From Paenibacillus sp. FSL R10-2782 (GTDB taxonomy: Bacteria; Bacillota; Bacilli; Paenibacillales; Paenibacillaceae), in NCBI RefSeq assembly GCF_038592985.1, contig NZ_CP151951.1, positions 2,161,001 to 2,225,000 on the forward strand: a stretch of 64,000 nucleotides of DNA. The letters run 5' to 3'. Below the pieces are notes generated by a model. That model ran no database searches, was not told where the DNA came from, and saw only the letters and a program-made list of their open reading frames with translations. Shown one piece after another: positions 38,254 through 47,390 of this stretch (the first letter of the stretch is position 1; every line of letters starts with the position of its first letter). The position numbers and the translations under genes are program-made.

Positions 38254-38282
38254 TTGTCACATAACTACGGTTATGTTATAAT
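38254..38282 (+). promoter_or_regulatory. Sigma-A promoter of the rimP-nusA-infB operon
   Basis: TTGTCA (38254-38259), 17-nt spacer, perfect TATAAT (38277-38282), with an extended TG at 38274-38275. It opens a transcript with an untranslated leader of about 250 nt before rimP. Confidence 0.85.
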
Positions 38283-38288
38283 TTTTTT

Positions 38289-38536
38289 GGTAATCATGGA
38301 GATAAAACCGTTGCTTAAAGAGTGGGGAAACCCACTCTTTACTGTTTGATATACAGTTACAACGTGAAAAGACGATTTTTGGGCAGGAACCGGTACGCCG
38401 GTTTATTTGCAGTGAGCCCAAAATGAACATTACATCAAATGAAAATGGAAAATGCCGGTGATGGAGAAGCATTGTCCATGGCAATGGGGCGTCTCTTTTT
38501 CACCACAGGAAAGTTTACTTTTGGAGGTTATAATCT
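38289..38536 (+). promoter_or_regulatory. Three-hairpin leader upstream of rimP-nusA
   Basis: Three structures follow the promoter. (1) A perfect 10-bp stem with a GAAA loop at 38317-38340. (2) TTTTGGGC (38377-38384) with GCCCAAAA (38416-38423), enclosing AACCGG/CCGGTT. (3) A bulged stem from 38464 to 38495 (GAGA..GC.ATTG with CAAT..GC.TCTC) followed by five T, which looks like a weak terminator before the rimP RBS. In B. subtilis NusA is reported to control its own operon by termination in the leader, so a similar role is plausible. The rest of this 312-nt gap holds nothing else that I can support. Confidence 0.6.
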
Positions 38537-38998
38537 TTGAGCACACCAAAGATCAAGTCAGTAGTAGAAGAAATGGCCCAACCTTATCTCGATGAGCATG
38601 GTTTTGAACTGGTCGATGTCGAGTATGTCAAAGAGGGCAGCAATTGGTTTCTTCGCGTTTTTGTGGACAAAGATGGGGGAATTGATCTGGACGACTGTAG
38701 TATGATCAGTGAATACTTGGGTCAAAAGCTGGACGAAAACGACCCTGTTTCTACAGCATATTTTCTGGAGGTGTCTTCACCAGGCGCTGAAAGACCGCTA
38801 AAAAAAGCGGAAGACGTAACCAAAGCGGTAGGCAAAAATGTATTTGTTACTACATACGAGCCGATCAACGGCCTGAAGGAATTTGAAGGTCGTTTGCTTT
38901 CTTTTGAAGATGGGGAACTTACCGTTCAGAGCGGACAAAAGAAGCATGCCATACCTTATGACAAGGTGGCTGGAGCCAGGCTCGCGATCATATTTTAA
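38537..38998 (+). CDS. rimP: Ribosome maturation factor RimP
   Basis: RimP (B. subtilis YlxS) helps late assembly of the 30S subunit; 153 aa. Signatures: YLDEHGFELVDVEYVKEGSNWFLRVFVDKDGG and LEVSSPGAERPLK. The start is TTG 38537, 8-9 nt after GGAGG. It leads the nusA operon. Confidence 0.96.
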   Translation: MSTPKIKSVVEEMAQPYLDEHGFELVDVEYVKEGSNWFLRVFVDKDGGIDLDDCSMISEYLGQKLDENDPVSTAYFLEVSSPGAERPLKKAEDVTKAVGKNVFVTTYEPINGLKEFEGRLLSFEDGELTVQSGQKKHAIPYDKVAGARLAIIF

Positions 38999-39099
38999 TT
39001 CGGATTTGACCGTTGCTGTTTGACATGGACTTCATGTTTTTTTGCCTCGTGTGCCGACCAGGACGCAGGTGCATCATTTGAAAGGGGGAGCAGTAATCC

Positions 39100-40197
39100 A
39101 TGAGTATGGATTTTATTGAAGCAATGAACGAGTTGGAACGGGAAAAGGGGATCAGCAAGGATGTGCTGTTTGAGGCCATTGAAGCAGCCTTGATTTCCAG
39201 CTACAAACGGAATTTCAACACCGCACAAAACGTGCGTGTCGATATGAACCGCAACTCGGGTGTCATTAAGGTATATGCCCGCAAGCTGATTGTTGAGGAG
39301 GTATTGGACCCTCGCACCGAGATTTCGTTGCCAGCGGCTCGTGAGATTAACCCGAATTTTCAGCTGGAGGATATTGCTGAAATTGAAGTTACTCCTCGTG
39401 ATTTTGGACGGATTGCTGCACAAACAGCAAAGCAGGTCGTAACCCAACGTATCCGTGAAGCGGAGCGGGGATTGATCTACAACAAGTTTGTGGACAAGGA
39501 AGAGGATATTGTAACAGGGACGGTACAACGTCAAGACCCGCGTAATATTTATATTGATCTGGGTAAGGTGGAGGCGGTTCTCCCGTTGGGCGAGTTGATG
39601 CCTAATGAGAAATTCAGTCATCTGGACCGGATTAAGGCTTATATTACCAAGGTAGAGAATACGACCAAAGGGCCACAAATCATGTTGTCCCGTTCACATC
39701 CAGGTCTGCTTAAGCGTTTGTTCGAACTCGAGGTGCCGGAAATTTTTGACGGTGTCGTCGAGATTCGTTCTGTAGCGCGTGAAGCAGGCTTCCGTTCTAA
39801 AATCGCAGTTCATTCCCGTAATGCCGAGGTAGATCCGGTCGGTTCTTGTGTAGGACCGAGGGGAACGCGGGTGCAAACGATTGTGAATGAGTTGCGTGGT
39901 GAAAAAATAGACATTGTGCGTTATTCCGATAATGTTGACGAGTATGTGGCTAATGCGTTGAGCCCGTCCAAGGTGCTTGAGGTGCAGGTGTTTGAAGAAG
40001 AAAAAATGGCTCGTGTCATCGTGCCGGATTATCAGCTTTCTCTGGCCATTGGTATCAAAGGGCAAAATGCCCGCCTTGCTGCCAAGCTTACTGGCTGGAA
40101 AATTGATATCAAGAGCGAAACGCAGGCGGAGGAAGAACTCGGTAGACCGAGAACATCCACCGATGAAATGCATCAGGATTCCGTTTCTGTAGATTAA
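39100..40197 (+). CDS. nusA: Transcription termination/antitermination factor NusA
   Basis: NusA binds RNA polymerase and modulates pausing, termination and antitermination. The 365-aa protein has an N-terminal polymerase-binding domain, S1 (IVTGTVQRQDPRNIYIDLGK, about 135-200) and two KH domains (GSCVGPRGTRVQTIVNEL and LAIGIKGQNARLAAKLTG). It lacks the C-terminal acidic repeats of E. coli NusA, as usual in Bacillota. RBS GAAAGGGGGAG. Confidence 0.97.
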   Translation: MSMDFIEAMNELEREKGISKDVLFEAIEAALISSYKRNFNTAQNVRVDMNRNSGVIKVYARKLIVEEVLDPRTEISLPAAREINPNFQLEDIAEIEVTPRDFGRIAAQTAKQVVTQRIREAERGLIYNKFVDKEEDIVTGTVQRQDPRNIYIDLGKVEAVLPLGELMPNEKFSHLDRIKAYITKVENTTKGPQIMLSRSHPGLLKRLFELEVPEIFDGVVEIRSVAREAGFRSKIAVHSRNAEVDPVGSCVGPRGTRVQTIVNELRGEKIDIVRYSDNVDEYVANALSPSKVLEVQVFEEEKMARVIVPDYQLSLAIGIKGQNARLAAKLTGWKIDIKSETQAEEELGRPRTSTDEMHQDSVSVD

Positions 40198-40220
40198 ACG
40201 GAGTGTAGGGGGATTAATGC

Positions 40221-40529
40221 ATGAAACAGAGAAAGATACCTTTACGAAAGTGTGTGGCCTGTCATGAAATGATGCCTAAGAAGCAGTTGATCCGTGTCGT
40301 CAAAACCCCTGAAGACGAAGTGCTGATTGACTTGACTGGCAAAAAGTCGGGACGCGGCGCTTACTTGTGCGGCAAAGCCGCCTGCTTCAAGCTTGCTCAA
40401 AAAAGCAAGGCACTGGATCGGGCATTGAAGCACTCGGTTCATCCTGATATTTATGAGCAGCTCAGTCGTGATTTTGCTGCCGTCGAGGAAGAATTCCTGG
40501 CGGCACAAGGCAGCGTGCAGGATGAATAA
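40221..40529 (+). CDS. rnpM: RnpM/YlxR family RNA-binding protein
   Basis: 102-aa DUF448/YlxR protein: KIPLRKCVACHEMMPKKQLIRVV followed by KKSGRGAYLCG. In B. subtilis YlxR (RnpM) is reported to bind and modulate RNase P. The four Cys are present in the expected places. It overlaps the next gene by 8 nt. Confidence 0.93.
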   Translation: MKQRKIPLRKCVACHEMMPKKQLIRVVKTPEDEVLIDLTGKKSGRGAYLCGKAACFKLAQKSKALDRALKHSVHPDIYEQLSRDFAAVEEEFLAAQGSVQDE

Positions 40530-40845
40530 GGCGCTGTCTGGATTGGGCCTTGCCATGAGAGCTGGCAAGTTGCTAACAGGTGATGAGATCGTTTTTAAAG
40601 CGATCAGGTCTTCAGAAGCCAAGCTGGTCATTCTTGCGAAAGATGCTTCAATGAATACTCAAAAGAAATTCCGCGACAAATGCGGGACGTACAAAATCCC
40701 CTTATTGATAGGATTTGACCGGGAAAGCTTGGGAAGCAGCATCGGCAAGCCTGAACGGGTTGTGCTGGCTGTGACGGATCAAGGATTCGCGCAATTGATC
40801 AAGAAACATGCGGGGATAATGTCGGAGGTGGAGTATATTGAGTAA
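40522..40845 (+). CDS. ylxQ: L7Ae-family protein YlxQ
   Basis: 107-aa protein of the L7Ae/L30e family: [23 protein letters not shown] and [17 protein letters not shown]. Such proteins bind K-turn RNA. ATG 40522 overlaps the end of rnpM, in line with coupling; the open frame further upstream is out of context. It overlaps infB by 8 nt. Confidence 0.92.
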   Translation: MNKALSGLGLAMRAGKLLTGDEIVFKAIRSSEAKLVILAKDASMNTQKKFRDKCGTYKIPLLIGFDRESLGSSIGKPERVVLAVTDQGFAQLIKKHAGIMSEVEYIE

Positions 40846-43414
40846 ACAAGAAAGCAAAGACAAAGTGCGGGTATACGAATACGCCAAATCGTTGAACATG
40901 AGCAGCAAAGAAATTATCACCATTCTTAAACGGCTGGATATTCCCGTGAACAACCATATGAGCGTCATGGAACACGACGCTGTGGGTAAAGTGGAAAAGT
41001 TTTTTAAGGATATTAAATCCAATGCTGCGGCCAAGCAAGGTGGAGCAGACATGGCGCAAGTAAGCTCGAATCAGGCCGGTTCAAGTCAGACCAGTTCAGG
41101 TCAAAACAGTAATCATTCAACTGAGCAAACCAAAAATCAACAGGAAAAGCAGGTAAGTATGAATAGGACAAACAACAACCAAAACAGTAACCGAAGCAGC
41201 GCTCCAAAAGCGCAAGGCAGTCAGCAGGGCGGTCAAAACCGCAGTCAACAGAGTACAAGCAGACCAAGTGGACAGCAAGGCAGCAGCCAGAGCCGTAGCG
41301 GCGGCCAGCAACAGGGAGGTCAACAGCGCCCAAGCACTAACACGGGTTCACGTCCTCAAGGTAGCCAAAGCACCAACTCACGTCCACAAGGGAACAGTCA
41401 AGGTGGTACGGCAGTAAGAACGGCTTCATCCACGGGAAGTAGTAATGCAAACCGTAGCGGTGGTGGCAACCGTACAGGCAGCAACTCCAATAACGGTGGT
41501 AACCGTTCTGGTCAAGGTCGTTTTGACGATAATCGTCAAGGCGGAGGACGTGGCGGTAACGGTGGTCGTGGTGGCAATAACCGCGGCGGTAGCAATCGTG
41601 GTGGAAAATTCAACAATCGTGGCAGAGGTCAACAACAGGAGCGCCGTGAGAAAATCGACAACACGCCTAAGAAAATCATTGTGCGTGGTGAGATGACAGT
41701 AGGCGAAACAGCGAAGCTTCTCCACAAGGATGCATCGGAAGTTATCAAAAAGCTGATCACGCTCGGAACGATGGCGACTATTAACCAGGAGCTGGATATG
41801 GATACTATCCTGCTACTTGCCGGAGATTTCGGTGTAGAAGTAGAAGTGAAAATTCCGGTCGAAGAGGATCGTTTTGAAACAGTCGAAGAAAACGATGATC
41901 CAGATCTCTTGAAAGCACGTCCACCTGTTGTTACCATTATGGGTCACGTCGATCATGGTAAAACAACTTTGCTGGATGCTATTCGCTCCACTAATGTAAC
42001 GGGTGGCGAAGCTGGTGGTATTACACAGCATATCGGTGCGTACCAAGTTGAAATCAACAATAAGAAAATTACTTTCCTGGATACACCAGGTCACGAAGCG
42101 TTTACGGCTATGCGTGCTCGTGGTGCTCAAGTTACAGATATGACGATCATTGTTGTTGCAGCTGACGACGGGGTTATGCCACAGACAGTTGAAGCTATTA
42201 ACCATGCGAAGGCAGCTGGTCTGCCGATCATCGTGGCTGTGAATAAAATCGACAAACCAGATGCTAATCCGGATAAAGTAAAGCAAGAACTGACTGAGTA
42301 TGAATTGGTTCCTGAAGAGTGGGGCGGCGATACGATTTTCGTTAACGTTTCTGCGAAACAGAGAATGGGTCTTGAAGATCTGCTCGAAATGATTCTGCTC
42401 GTAGCTGAAGTGAATGAGTACAAAGCGAACCCTGACAAACGGGCACGTGGTACGATCATCGAGGCTGAGCTGGATAAAGGCCGCGGTTCCGTAGCCCGTA
42501 TCCTCGTTCAGAATGGTACACTGAAAGTCGGCGATGCTTTCGTAGCAGGTAACTGTTTCGGACGTGTACGTGCCATGGTCAATGACAAAGGTCGTCGCCT
42601 CAAGGAAGCGGGTCCTTCCACACCGGTTGAAATCACTGGTTTGACAGAAGTGCCACTTGCTGGCGATCCGTTCATGGTGTTCGAGGATGAGCGCAAAGCT
42701 CGTGCTATCGCTGACAGACGTGCGATTACGCAACGTCAGTCCGATCTGGGCAGCAACACCCGTGTAACGCTGGATGACCTGTTCCAGCACATCAAGGATG
42801 GCGAGATGAAAGATCTGAACGTCATTATCAAAGGTGATGTGCAAGGTTCCGTCGAAGCGCTGAAAGGCTCCTTGAACAAGATTGAAGTTGAAGGTGTACG
42901 CGTTAAAATTCTTCACAGCGGTGCAGGTGCAATTACCGAATCCGATATTATTTTGGCTGCAGCTTCCAATGCCATTGTGATTGGTTTTAACGTTCGTCCA
43001 GATAATCAGGCGAAATCTACAGCTGAAGCAGAAAAAGTGGACATTCGTCTGCACCGCGTCATTTACAATGTCATTGAAGAAATCGAGCAAGCCATGAAAG
43101 GCATGCTGGATCCTGAATATAAAGAAAATGTGATTGGGCATGCTGAAGTTCGTAACGTGTTTAAAGTAACTAAGGTCGGTACGATTGCCGGTTGTATGGT
43201 GACGTCCGGTAAAATTGCCCGTTCAGCAGAAGCACGCCTGATACGTGATGGCATTGTTATTTTTGAAGGTAAAATCGACTCACTGAAACGCTTTAAGGAC
43301 GACGCAAAAGAAGTTGCCCAAGGTTACGAATGTGGTATTACCCTTGATGGCTATAATGATGTTAAGGAACTCGACATTATTGAAGCGTTCGTCATGGAAA
43401 CAGTGGAGCGCTAA
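40838..43414 (+). CDS. infB: Translation initiation factor IF-2
   Basis: GTPase that brings initiator tRNA to the 30S subunit; 858 aa. Order: IF2_N ([22 protein letters not shown]), a long Gln/Ser/Asn/Gly/Arg-rich disordered stretch (about 70-270), a second IF2_N, the G domain (GHVDHGKTT from residue 369, [12 protein letters not shown]) and the C-terminal beta-barrel domains with [13 protein letters not shown] 40838 follows GGAGGTGGAG. The linker has many SQ, RSG and GGN repeats and is longer than in B. subtilis (716 aa protein). Confidence 0.97.
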   Translation: MSKQESKDKVRVYEYAKSLNMSSKEIITILKRLDIPVNNHMSVMEHDAVGKVEKFFKDIKSNAAAKQGGADMAQVSSNQAGSSQTSSGQNSNHSTEQTKNQQEKQVSMNRTNNNQNSNRSSAPKAQGSQQGGQNRSQQSTSRPSGQQGSSQSRSGGQQQGGQQRPSTNTGSRPQGSQSTNSRPQGNSQGGTAVRTASSTGSSNANRSGGGNRTGSNSNNGGNRSGQGRFDDNRQGGGRGGNGGRGGNNRGGSNRGGKFNNRGRGQQQERREKIDNTPKKIIVRGEMTVGETAKLLHKDASEVIKKLITLGTMATINQELDMDTILLLAGDFGVEVEVKIPVEEDRFETVEENDDPDLLKARPPVVTIMGHVDHGKTTLLDAIRSTNVTGGEAGGITQHIGAYQVEINNKKITFLDTPGHEAFTAMRARGAQVTDMTIIVVAADDGVMPQTVEAINHAKAAGLPIIVAVNKIDKPDANPDKVKQELTEYELVPEEWGGDTIFVNVSAKQRMGLEDLLEMILLVAEVNEYKANPDKRARGTIIEAELDKGRGSVARILVQNGTLKVGDAFVAGNCFGRVRAMVNDKGRRLKEAGPSTPVEITGLTEVPLAGDPFMVFEDERKARAIADRRAITQRQSDLGSNTRVTLDDLFQHIKDGEMKDLNVIIKGDVQGSVEALKGSLNKIEVEGVRVKILHSGAGAITESDIILAAASNAIVIGFNVRPDNQAKSTAEAEKVDIRLHRVIYNVIEEIEQAMKGMLDPEYKENVIGHAEVRNVFKVTKVGTIAGCMVTSGKIARSAEARLIRDGIVIFEGKIDSLKRFKDDAKEVAQGYECGITLDGYNDVKELDIIEAFVMETVER

Positions 43415-43434
43415 CGGCAGAGAGGTGAGCATCC

Positions 43435-43785
43435 ATGGCTAAAATACGTACTGGTCGGGTTGGCGAGCAGATTAAAAAAGAGCTGAGCCAACTCATACAG
43501 ACCGAATTAAAAGATCCCCGTATCGGTTTTATTACGGTAACGGGTGTTGATCTGACAAACGATTTGTCCCAAGCGAAAATATACTTGAGCGTGCTTGGGG
43601 ATGAAGAGCAAAAAACTTCTTCCCTGAAAGCATTGGACAAAGCGAACGGTTATCTTCGTTCCGAACTTGGCAAACGGATACGGCTTCGCCATATTCCTGA
43701 GCTGATTTTCAAAATTGACGAATCTATCGCTTATGGCAGCCGGATTGAAAAGCTGCTAAGTGATATCGACAAGGATGAAAAATAG
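43435..43785 (+). CDS. rbfA: Ribosome-binding factor A
   Basis: RbfA helps 16S rRNA 5' maturation; 116 aa. Signatures: [31 protein letters not shown] and [23 protein letters not shown]. It follows infB by 20 nt: the ylxP gene found in this place in B. subtilis is missing. Confidence 0.96.
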   Translation: MAKIRTGRVGEQIKKELSQLIQTELKDPRIGFITVTGVDLTNDLSQAKIYLSVLGDEEQKTSSLKALDKANGYLRSELGKRIRLRHIPELIFKIDESIAYGSRIEKLLSDIDKDEK

Positions 43786-43837
43786 CAAGAGCTTGTTTAT
43801 CCGAAGGAACCATGAACTGAATGTAAAGGAGACGGCA

Positions 43838-44815
43838 ATGCATACCTATGAACAGGCGCTTCAACAAGCGAAGGAATTTATTCTGGAGCATGATGATTAC
43901 CTGATCGTATCGCATGTACAGCCGGACGGAGACGCAGTCAGCTCCACCGTAACGGTGGGCTGGCTTCTCTCATGTCTGGGGAAGAAATTTACCATGCTGA
44001 ATGAGGGGCCTATTCCCAAACGCATGGATTTTTTATGGCATGCCGATGAGATTATGGATATGAGCCAGCAACCGCCGGAACGGAAATACAACCGGATTAT
44101 TTGTGTAGATTGTGCAGATTTCCGTCGTGTTGGTCTGACAGATCAGTTTTTTGCGGAAGATGCCATCATTTTGAATATTGATCATCATCCGACGAATGAT
44201 GCGTATGGCACGGTTAATGTAATTAAGTCGGATGCTGCGGCAACGGCAGAAATTCTTTTTGATTTACTGGAAAAGTTTGCGATCAAATGGGATGTTGAAG
44301 TGGCGACGGCTGTATATACCGGACTGCTGACGGACACAGGAGGGTTCAGGTATTCGAATACTTCTCCTAAGGTCATGTCTACGGTGTCACAGCTGCTTGC
44401 CTATGGGGTAGACGGTCCCTATCTATCGGAGAGTCTGCTGGAAGAAATGACCTTCCCGCAAATGAAGGTGCTGACTAAAGCATTGCAAACGCTCAAGATT
44501 TCGGAGGATGGTAAAATCGCCTGGGTGGTTGTAACTCCTGACGATATGAAGGAATGCGGAGCTGTTAATGAGGATTTGGAAGGTATCGTCAATTATCCGA
44601 GAAATATTTGTGGCGTTGAAGTAGGCATTTTCTTTAAAGTGATTAGTGATCAAGCGGTCAAAGCCAGTCTGAGATCGGCAGGTAACGTTAACGTAGCTGC
44701 GCTTGCCCAATCATTTGGGGGCGGGGGACACGTACGTGCTGCAGGTTGTCGTCTGGAGGGTAAGCTGGAGGATATTATCGAGGTCGTTGTAGGGCGGGTG
44801 ATGGCCGAGCTATGA
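43838..44815 (+). CDS. nrnA: DHH phosphoesterase NrnA (oligoribonuclease / pAp phosphatase)
   Basis: Bifunctional enzyme that degrades very short RNA and hydrolyses pAp. The 325-aa protein has the DHH domain (SHVQPDGDAVSS, CVDCADFRRVG, NIDHHPTNDAYG) and the DHHA1 C-terminal FGGGGHVRAAG. ATG 43838 is favoured by AAAGGAGA just upstream; the open frame back to 43760 overlaps rbfA without a site. It overlaps truB by 4 nt. Confidence 0.95.
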   Translation: MHTYEQALQQAKEFILEHDDYLIVSHVQPDGDAVSSTVTVGWLLSCLGKKFTMLNEGPIPKRMDFLWHADEIMDMSQQPPERKYNRIICVDCADFRRVGLTDQFFAEDAIILNIDHHPTNDAYGTVNVIKSDAAATAEILFDLLEKFAIKWDVEVATAVYTGLLTDTGGFRYSNTSPKVMSTVSQLLAYGVDGPYLSESLLEEMTFPQMKVLTKALQTLKISEDGKIAWVVVTPDDMKECGAVNEDLEGIVNYPRNICGVEVGIFFKVISDQAVKASLRSAGNVNVAALAQSFGGGGHVRAAGCRLEGKLEDIIEVVVGRVMAEL

Positions 44816-45747
44816 AACCGATAAAGCAGGAACAAGCAAATTGGGAAGGCGTGCTACCCGTCTACAAACCCGCTGGATTCACCTCTCATGATGTGGTGGC
44901 CAAGGCTCGCCGTTTGCTGGGAATGAAGCGAATCGGACATACCGGAACACTTGATCCTCAGGTGACGGGCGTGCTGCCGTTGTGTCTGGGACGTGCTACC
45001 CGGGTAGTTGAATACATGCAGGAGCTACCTAAGGAATACCATGCAACGTTACGCTTGGGACTTGCCACGGATACGGAGGACCTTACGGGGACGATTACCG
45101 AAGAGTGTGACCGTCCGGTAGAGGTCACAGAAGAGGAAGCCAAAGCGGTTCTGGAGCGTTTTGTCGGTACGATTTCCCAAGTGCCGCCAATGTACTCGGC
45201 CCTCAAAGTGGAAGGCAAACGTCTATATGAGCTGGCCCGAGAAGGCAAAACCGTGGAGCGTAAAAGCCGTGAAGTGACCATTTACGAGCTGGAAATGACG
45301 GGATTCGCGGAGACGGGATCCCATGTGGATATTTCTTTTCGTGCATTATGCTCTAAAGGAACTTATATCCGTACGCTCTGCGTCGATATCGGCCGCAAAT
45401 TGGGATATCCTTCGACGATGGCCAAGCTGGAACGAACCATGTCTGCGGGGATTCCTGCCAATCGTTGTTTAACATTCGAAGAAATTGAACGCTACGTAGC
45501 GGATGGCAGCCTGGGTGAGCGGCTTATTGCCACTGATGAGGCCATTGACTATATGCCTGATCATACAGTGGCCGAAGTGAAGGCAGCTGCCGCTCTCCAA
45601 GGTCAGCGCTTGTCGCTGAGCATGATTTCTCCCCCTGTGACGGACAGCCAGCCCTTCCGGTTGTATAAAGAGGATCGAACGTTTTTGGGCGTATATGGAC
45701 GGGATGAATCAGGGGCTATCGCGCCAATTAAAGTTTTTTTACCTTGA
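44812..45747 (+). CDS. truB: tRNA pseudouridine-55 synthase TruB
   Basis: Makes psi55 in the T loop of tRNAs. 311 aa. The catalytic Asp is in GHTGTLDPQVTGVLPLCLG; VYKPAGFTSHDVV and SALCSKGTYIRTLC-like blocks (FRALCSKGTYIRTL) are present. It carries a C-terminal PUA-like part. Coupled to nrnA by ATGA. Confidence 0.97.
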   Translation: MKPIKQEQANWEGVLPVYKPAGFTSHDVVAKARRLLGMKRIGHTGTLDPQVTGVLPLCLGRATRVVEYMQELPKEYHATLRLGLATDTEDLTGTITEECDRPVEVTEEEAKAVLERFVGTISQVPPMYSALKVEGKRLYELAREGKTVERKSREVTIYELEMTGFAETGSHVDISFRALCSKGTYIRTLCVDIGRKLGYPSTMAKLERTMSAGIPANRCLTFEEIERYVADGSLGERLIATDEAIDYMPDHTVAEVKAAAALQGQRLSLSMISPPVTDSQPFRLYKEDRTFLGVYGRDESGAIAPIKVFLP

Positions 45748-45751
45748 ATTG

Positions 45752-45779
45752 TGCTATAATTTTGACGAAGTTAGTCAAA
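45752..45779 (+). promoter_or_regulatory. Extended -10 promoter with inverted repeat before ribF
   Basis: TG, one base, TATAAT (45755-45760) right after truB forms an extended -10 promoter without a good -35. The next bases are TTTGAC (45761-45766), 7 nt, GTCAAA (45774-45779), a perfect inverted repeat at the expected transcription start. It could be an operator or a 5' mRNA hairpin. Confidence 0.5.
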
Positions 45780-45804
45780 TGATGTGAAATGCAGGTGAAA
45801 TAAT

Positions 45805-46743
45805 ATGATTACCGTATCGTTATCTTATCCATTGAGCGATGAGCTTCTGCACCAATGGGGACGTTCACAGGTCACGGCGATCGGTCAGTTCGACGGTCTT
45901 CATCTCGGACACGCAAGTGTCATACGCAAGGCTGTCGAGCTGGCTCGGGAGCAGAAATTGCCGGTATCTGTTATGACATTTCATCCTCACCCGAAGGAAG
46001 TCATGAAAAAAGGAGACTATGAAGGCTATTTGACCCCGCTTGTGGACAAGCAGGATATTTTAGCTGATATGGGTGTGGACGTGCTTTATATTTTGAGATT
46101 TGACGAGGACTTTTCCAAAGTCAGCCCTGAGGCGTTCATCACGGACATCTTGCTTCCACTGCAGATTCAAACGGCGGTGGTGGGCTTTGATTTCCGGTTT
46201 GGCTACCGGGGAGCCGGACATGAGCATACACTTCGGGAACTGGGAGGAGAACGTATGTCCGTCCACACCGTACCGTCATTTGAGCTGGATGGGGAAAAAG
46301 TGAGCAGCTCCAGCATCCGCCGTGCCTTGCAGACAGGGGATTTAACGCATGCCTCTCGCTGGCTGGGACGATCTTACCACATTCGGGGCACCGTAATGGA
46401 TGGAGAGAAGCGTGGGCGCACCATCGGCTTCCCAACAGCCAATCTCAAGCTGGATGATACTTACGTAATTCCAGTCAAGGGCGTATATGCCGTACGGGCA
46501 CTGGTGGGTGAGCGTTGGAGAAGCGGGGTAATGAATGTAGGGGTTAAGCCTACTTTTCATGAAGGTGTGCTGAATCCGTCGTTTGAGGTTCATCTGTTTG
46601 ATTTTGACCAGCAGATTTATGGCGAACCTGTGCTGGTTGAGCTTCATCATTACATCCGTCCTGAACGCAAATTCTCTTCGGTGGACGAGCTGATTACCCA
46701 AATTGGCAATGACGTACAAACGGCTAAAAAGCTGTTAGGCTAA
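45805..46743 (+). CDS. ribF: Bifunctional riboflavin kinase / FAD synthetase RibF
   Basis: Makes FMN and FAD. The 312-aa protein has the N-terminal FMN adenylyltransferase (AIGQFDGLHLGHASVI, FDFRFGYRGAG, SSSSIRRALQTGD-like) and the C-terminal kinase (GRTIGFPTANLKLDD). It is B. subtilis RibC. A 57-nt gap after truB contains a possible extra promoter. Confidence 0.97.
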   Translation: MITVSLSYPLSDELLHQWGRSQVTAIGQFDGLHLGHASVIRKAVELAREQKLPVSVMTFHPHPKEVMKKGDYEGYLTPLVDKQDILADMGVDVLYILRFDEDFSKVSPEAFITDILLPLQIQTAVVGFDFRFGYRGAGHEHTLRELGGERMSVHTVPSFELDGEKVSSSSIRRALQTGDLTHASRWLGRSYHIRGTVMDGEKRGRTIGFPTANLKLDDTYVIPVKGVYAVRALVGERWRSGVMNVGVKPTFHEGVLNPSFEVHLFDFDQQIYGEPVLVELHHYIRPERKFSSVDELITQIGNDVQTAKKLLG

Positions 46744-46747
46744 TTTA

Positions 46748-46776
46748 TTTACATAAGACAGGCGCTGTGTTATACT
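46748..46776 (+). promoter_or_regulatory. Sigma-A promoter of rpsO
   Basis: TTTACA (46748-46753), 17-nt spacer, TATACT (46771-46776), with extended TG at 46768-46769. It begins right after the ribF stop. Confidence 0.8.
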
Positions 46777-46782
46777 GACTTA

Positions 46783-46875
46783 TGTTGTGTAAACAACGAT
46801 GAACCTTGGCTTGGTTGTCCGCTTTCACCAGCGGCTACGAGGTTAATGGCGATTATAATGAAGGAGGTGAACAGG
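46783..46875 (+). promoter_or_regulatory. Structured rpsO (S15) mRNA leader
   Basis: The leader contains hairpin GTTGT-GTAA-ACAAC (46784-46797) and a larger element with AACCT (46802-46806)/AGGTT (46840-46844) closing an inner CCGC/GCGG stem (46819-46834), ahead of the strong AAGGAGGTGA site. S15 autoregulation through leader structures is known in several bacterial groups, so this is a good candidate. Confidence 0.5.
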
Positions 46876-47145
46876 ATGGCATTGACTCAAGAGCGTAAAC
46901 AGCAATTGATCGAGGAGTACAAAACTCATGAATCCGATACAGGATCTGCAGAGGTACAAATCGCTATCCTTACTGAAAACATCGTTAACTTGCAAAGCCA
47001 CTTTCGTTCGCATAAGAAAGACCATCACTCCCGCCGCGGGTTGTTGAAAATGGTCGGTCAGCGTCGTAAACTTTTGGCTTACCTGAAGAAGACTGATGTT
47101 AGACGTTACAGTGCGTTGATCGAGCGTCTCGGACTGCGTCGTTAA
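46876..47145 (+). CDS. rpsO: 30S ribosomal protein S15
   Basis: S15, 89 aa, normal size. Signatures: [42 protein letters not shown] 46876 fits AAGGAGGTGA; the ORF extension to 46846 is leader. Confidence 0.98.
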   Translation: MALTQERKQQLIEEYKTHESDTGSAEVQIAILTENIVNLQSHFRSHKKDHHSRRGLLKMVGQRRKLLAYLKKTDVRRYSALIERLGLRR

Positions 47146-47166
47146 TTTTCAGACATGTAATGAGAA

Positions 47167-47233
47167 AAGAAGCCTGGTTGTTCACCGCTTGTCCCTGCTA
47201 AGGCGACGGCGGACAGCAGCCGGGTTCTTTTTT
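47167..47233 (+). terminator. Terminator after rpsO
   Basis: AGAA-CCTGG pairs with CCGGG-TTCT and ends in T6; an inner TGTCC/GGACA stem extends it. A TATAAT at 47299-47304 downstream may be part of a pnp promoter, but it lacks a good -35. Confidence 0.75.
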
Positions 47234-47390
47234 GAAGTAAGGAATTTTTTTGACGTGCAGATCCTTTAGAAGTGCGAGTCTAGTAAGGTTCTGGTGCTTA
47301 TAATGCATAGGTCTTCTTATGAATTAGGCCCGCGCAGGAAATACTGGATATGTATAGAACTTTTACAATGGAATGAAATGGAGGGATACC

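Noticed and set aside
41160..41640. Short repeated units resembling a repeat array in infB
   Set aside because: They are codon-level repeats of Ser/Gln/Gly/Asn/Arg in the IF-2 linker without constant repeat length or spacers, so not CRISPR.
41813..43141. Minus-strand open frame of over 440 codons opposite infB
   Set aside because: It mirrors the codon pattern of IF-2, has no RBS or recognisable domain, and infB is certain.
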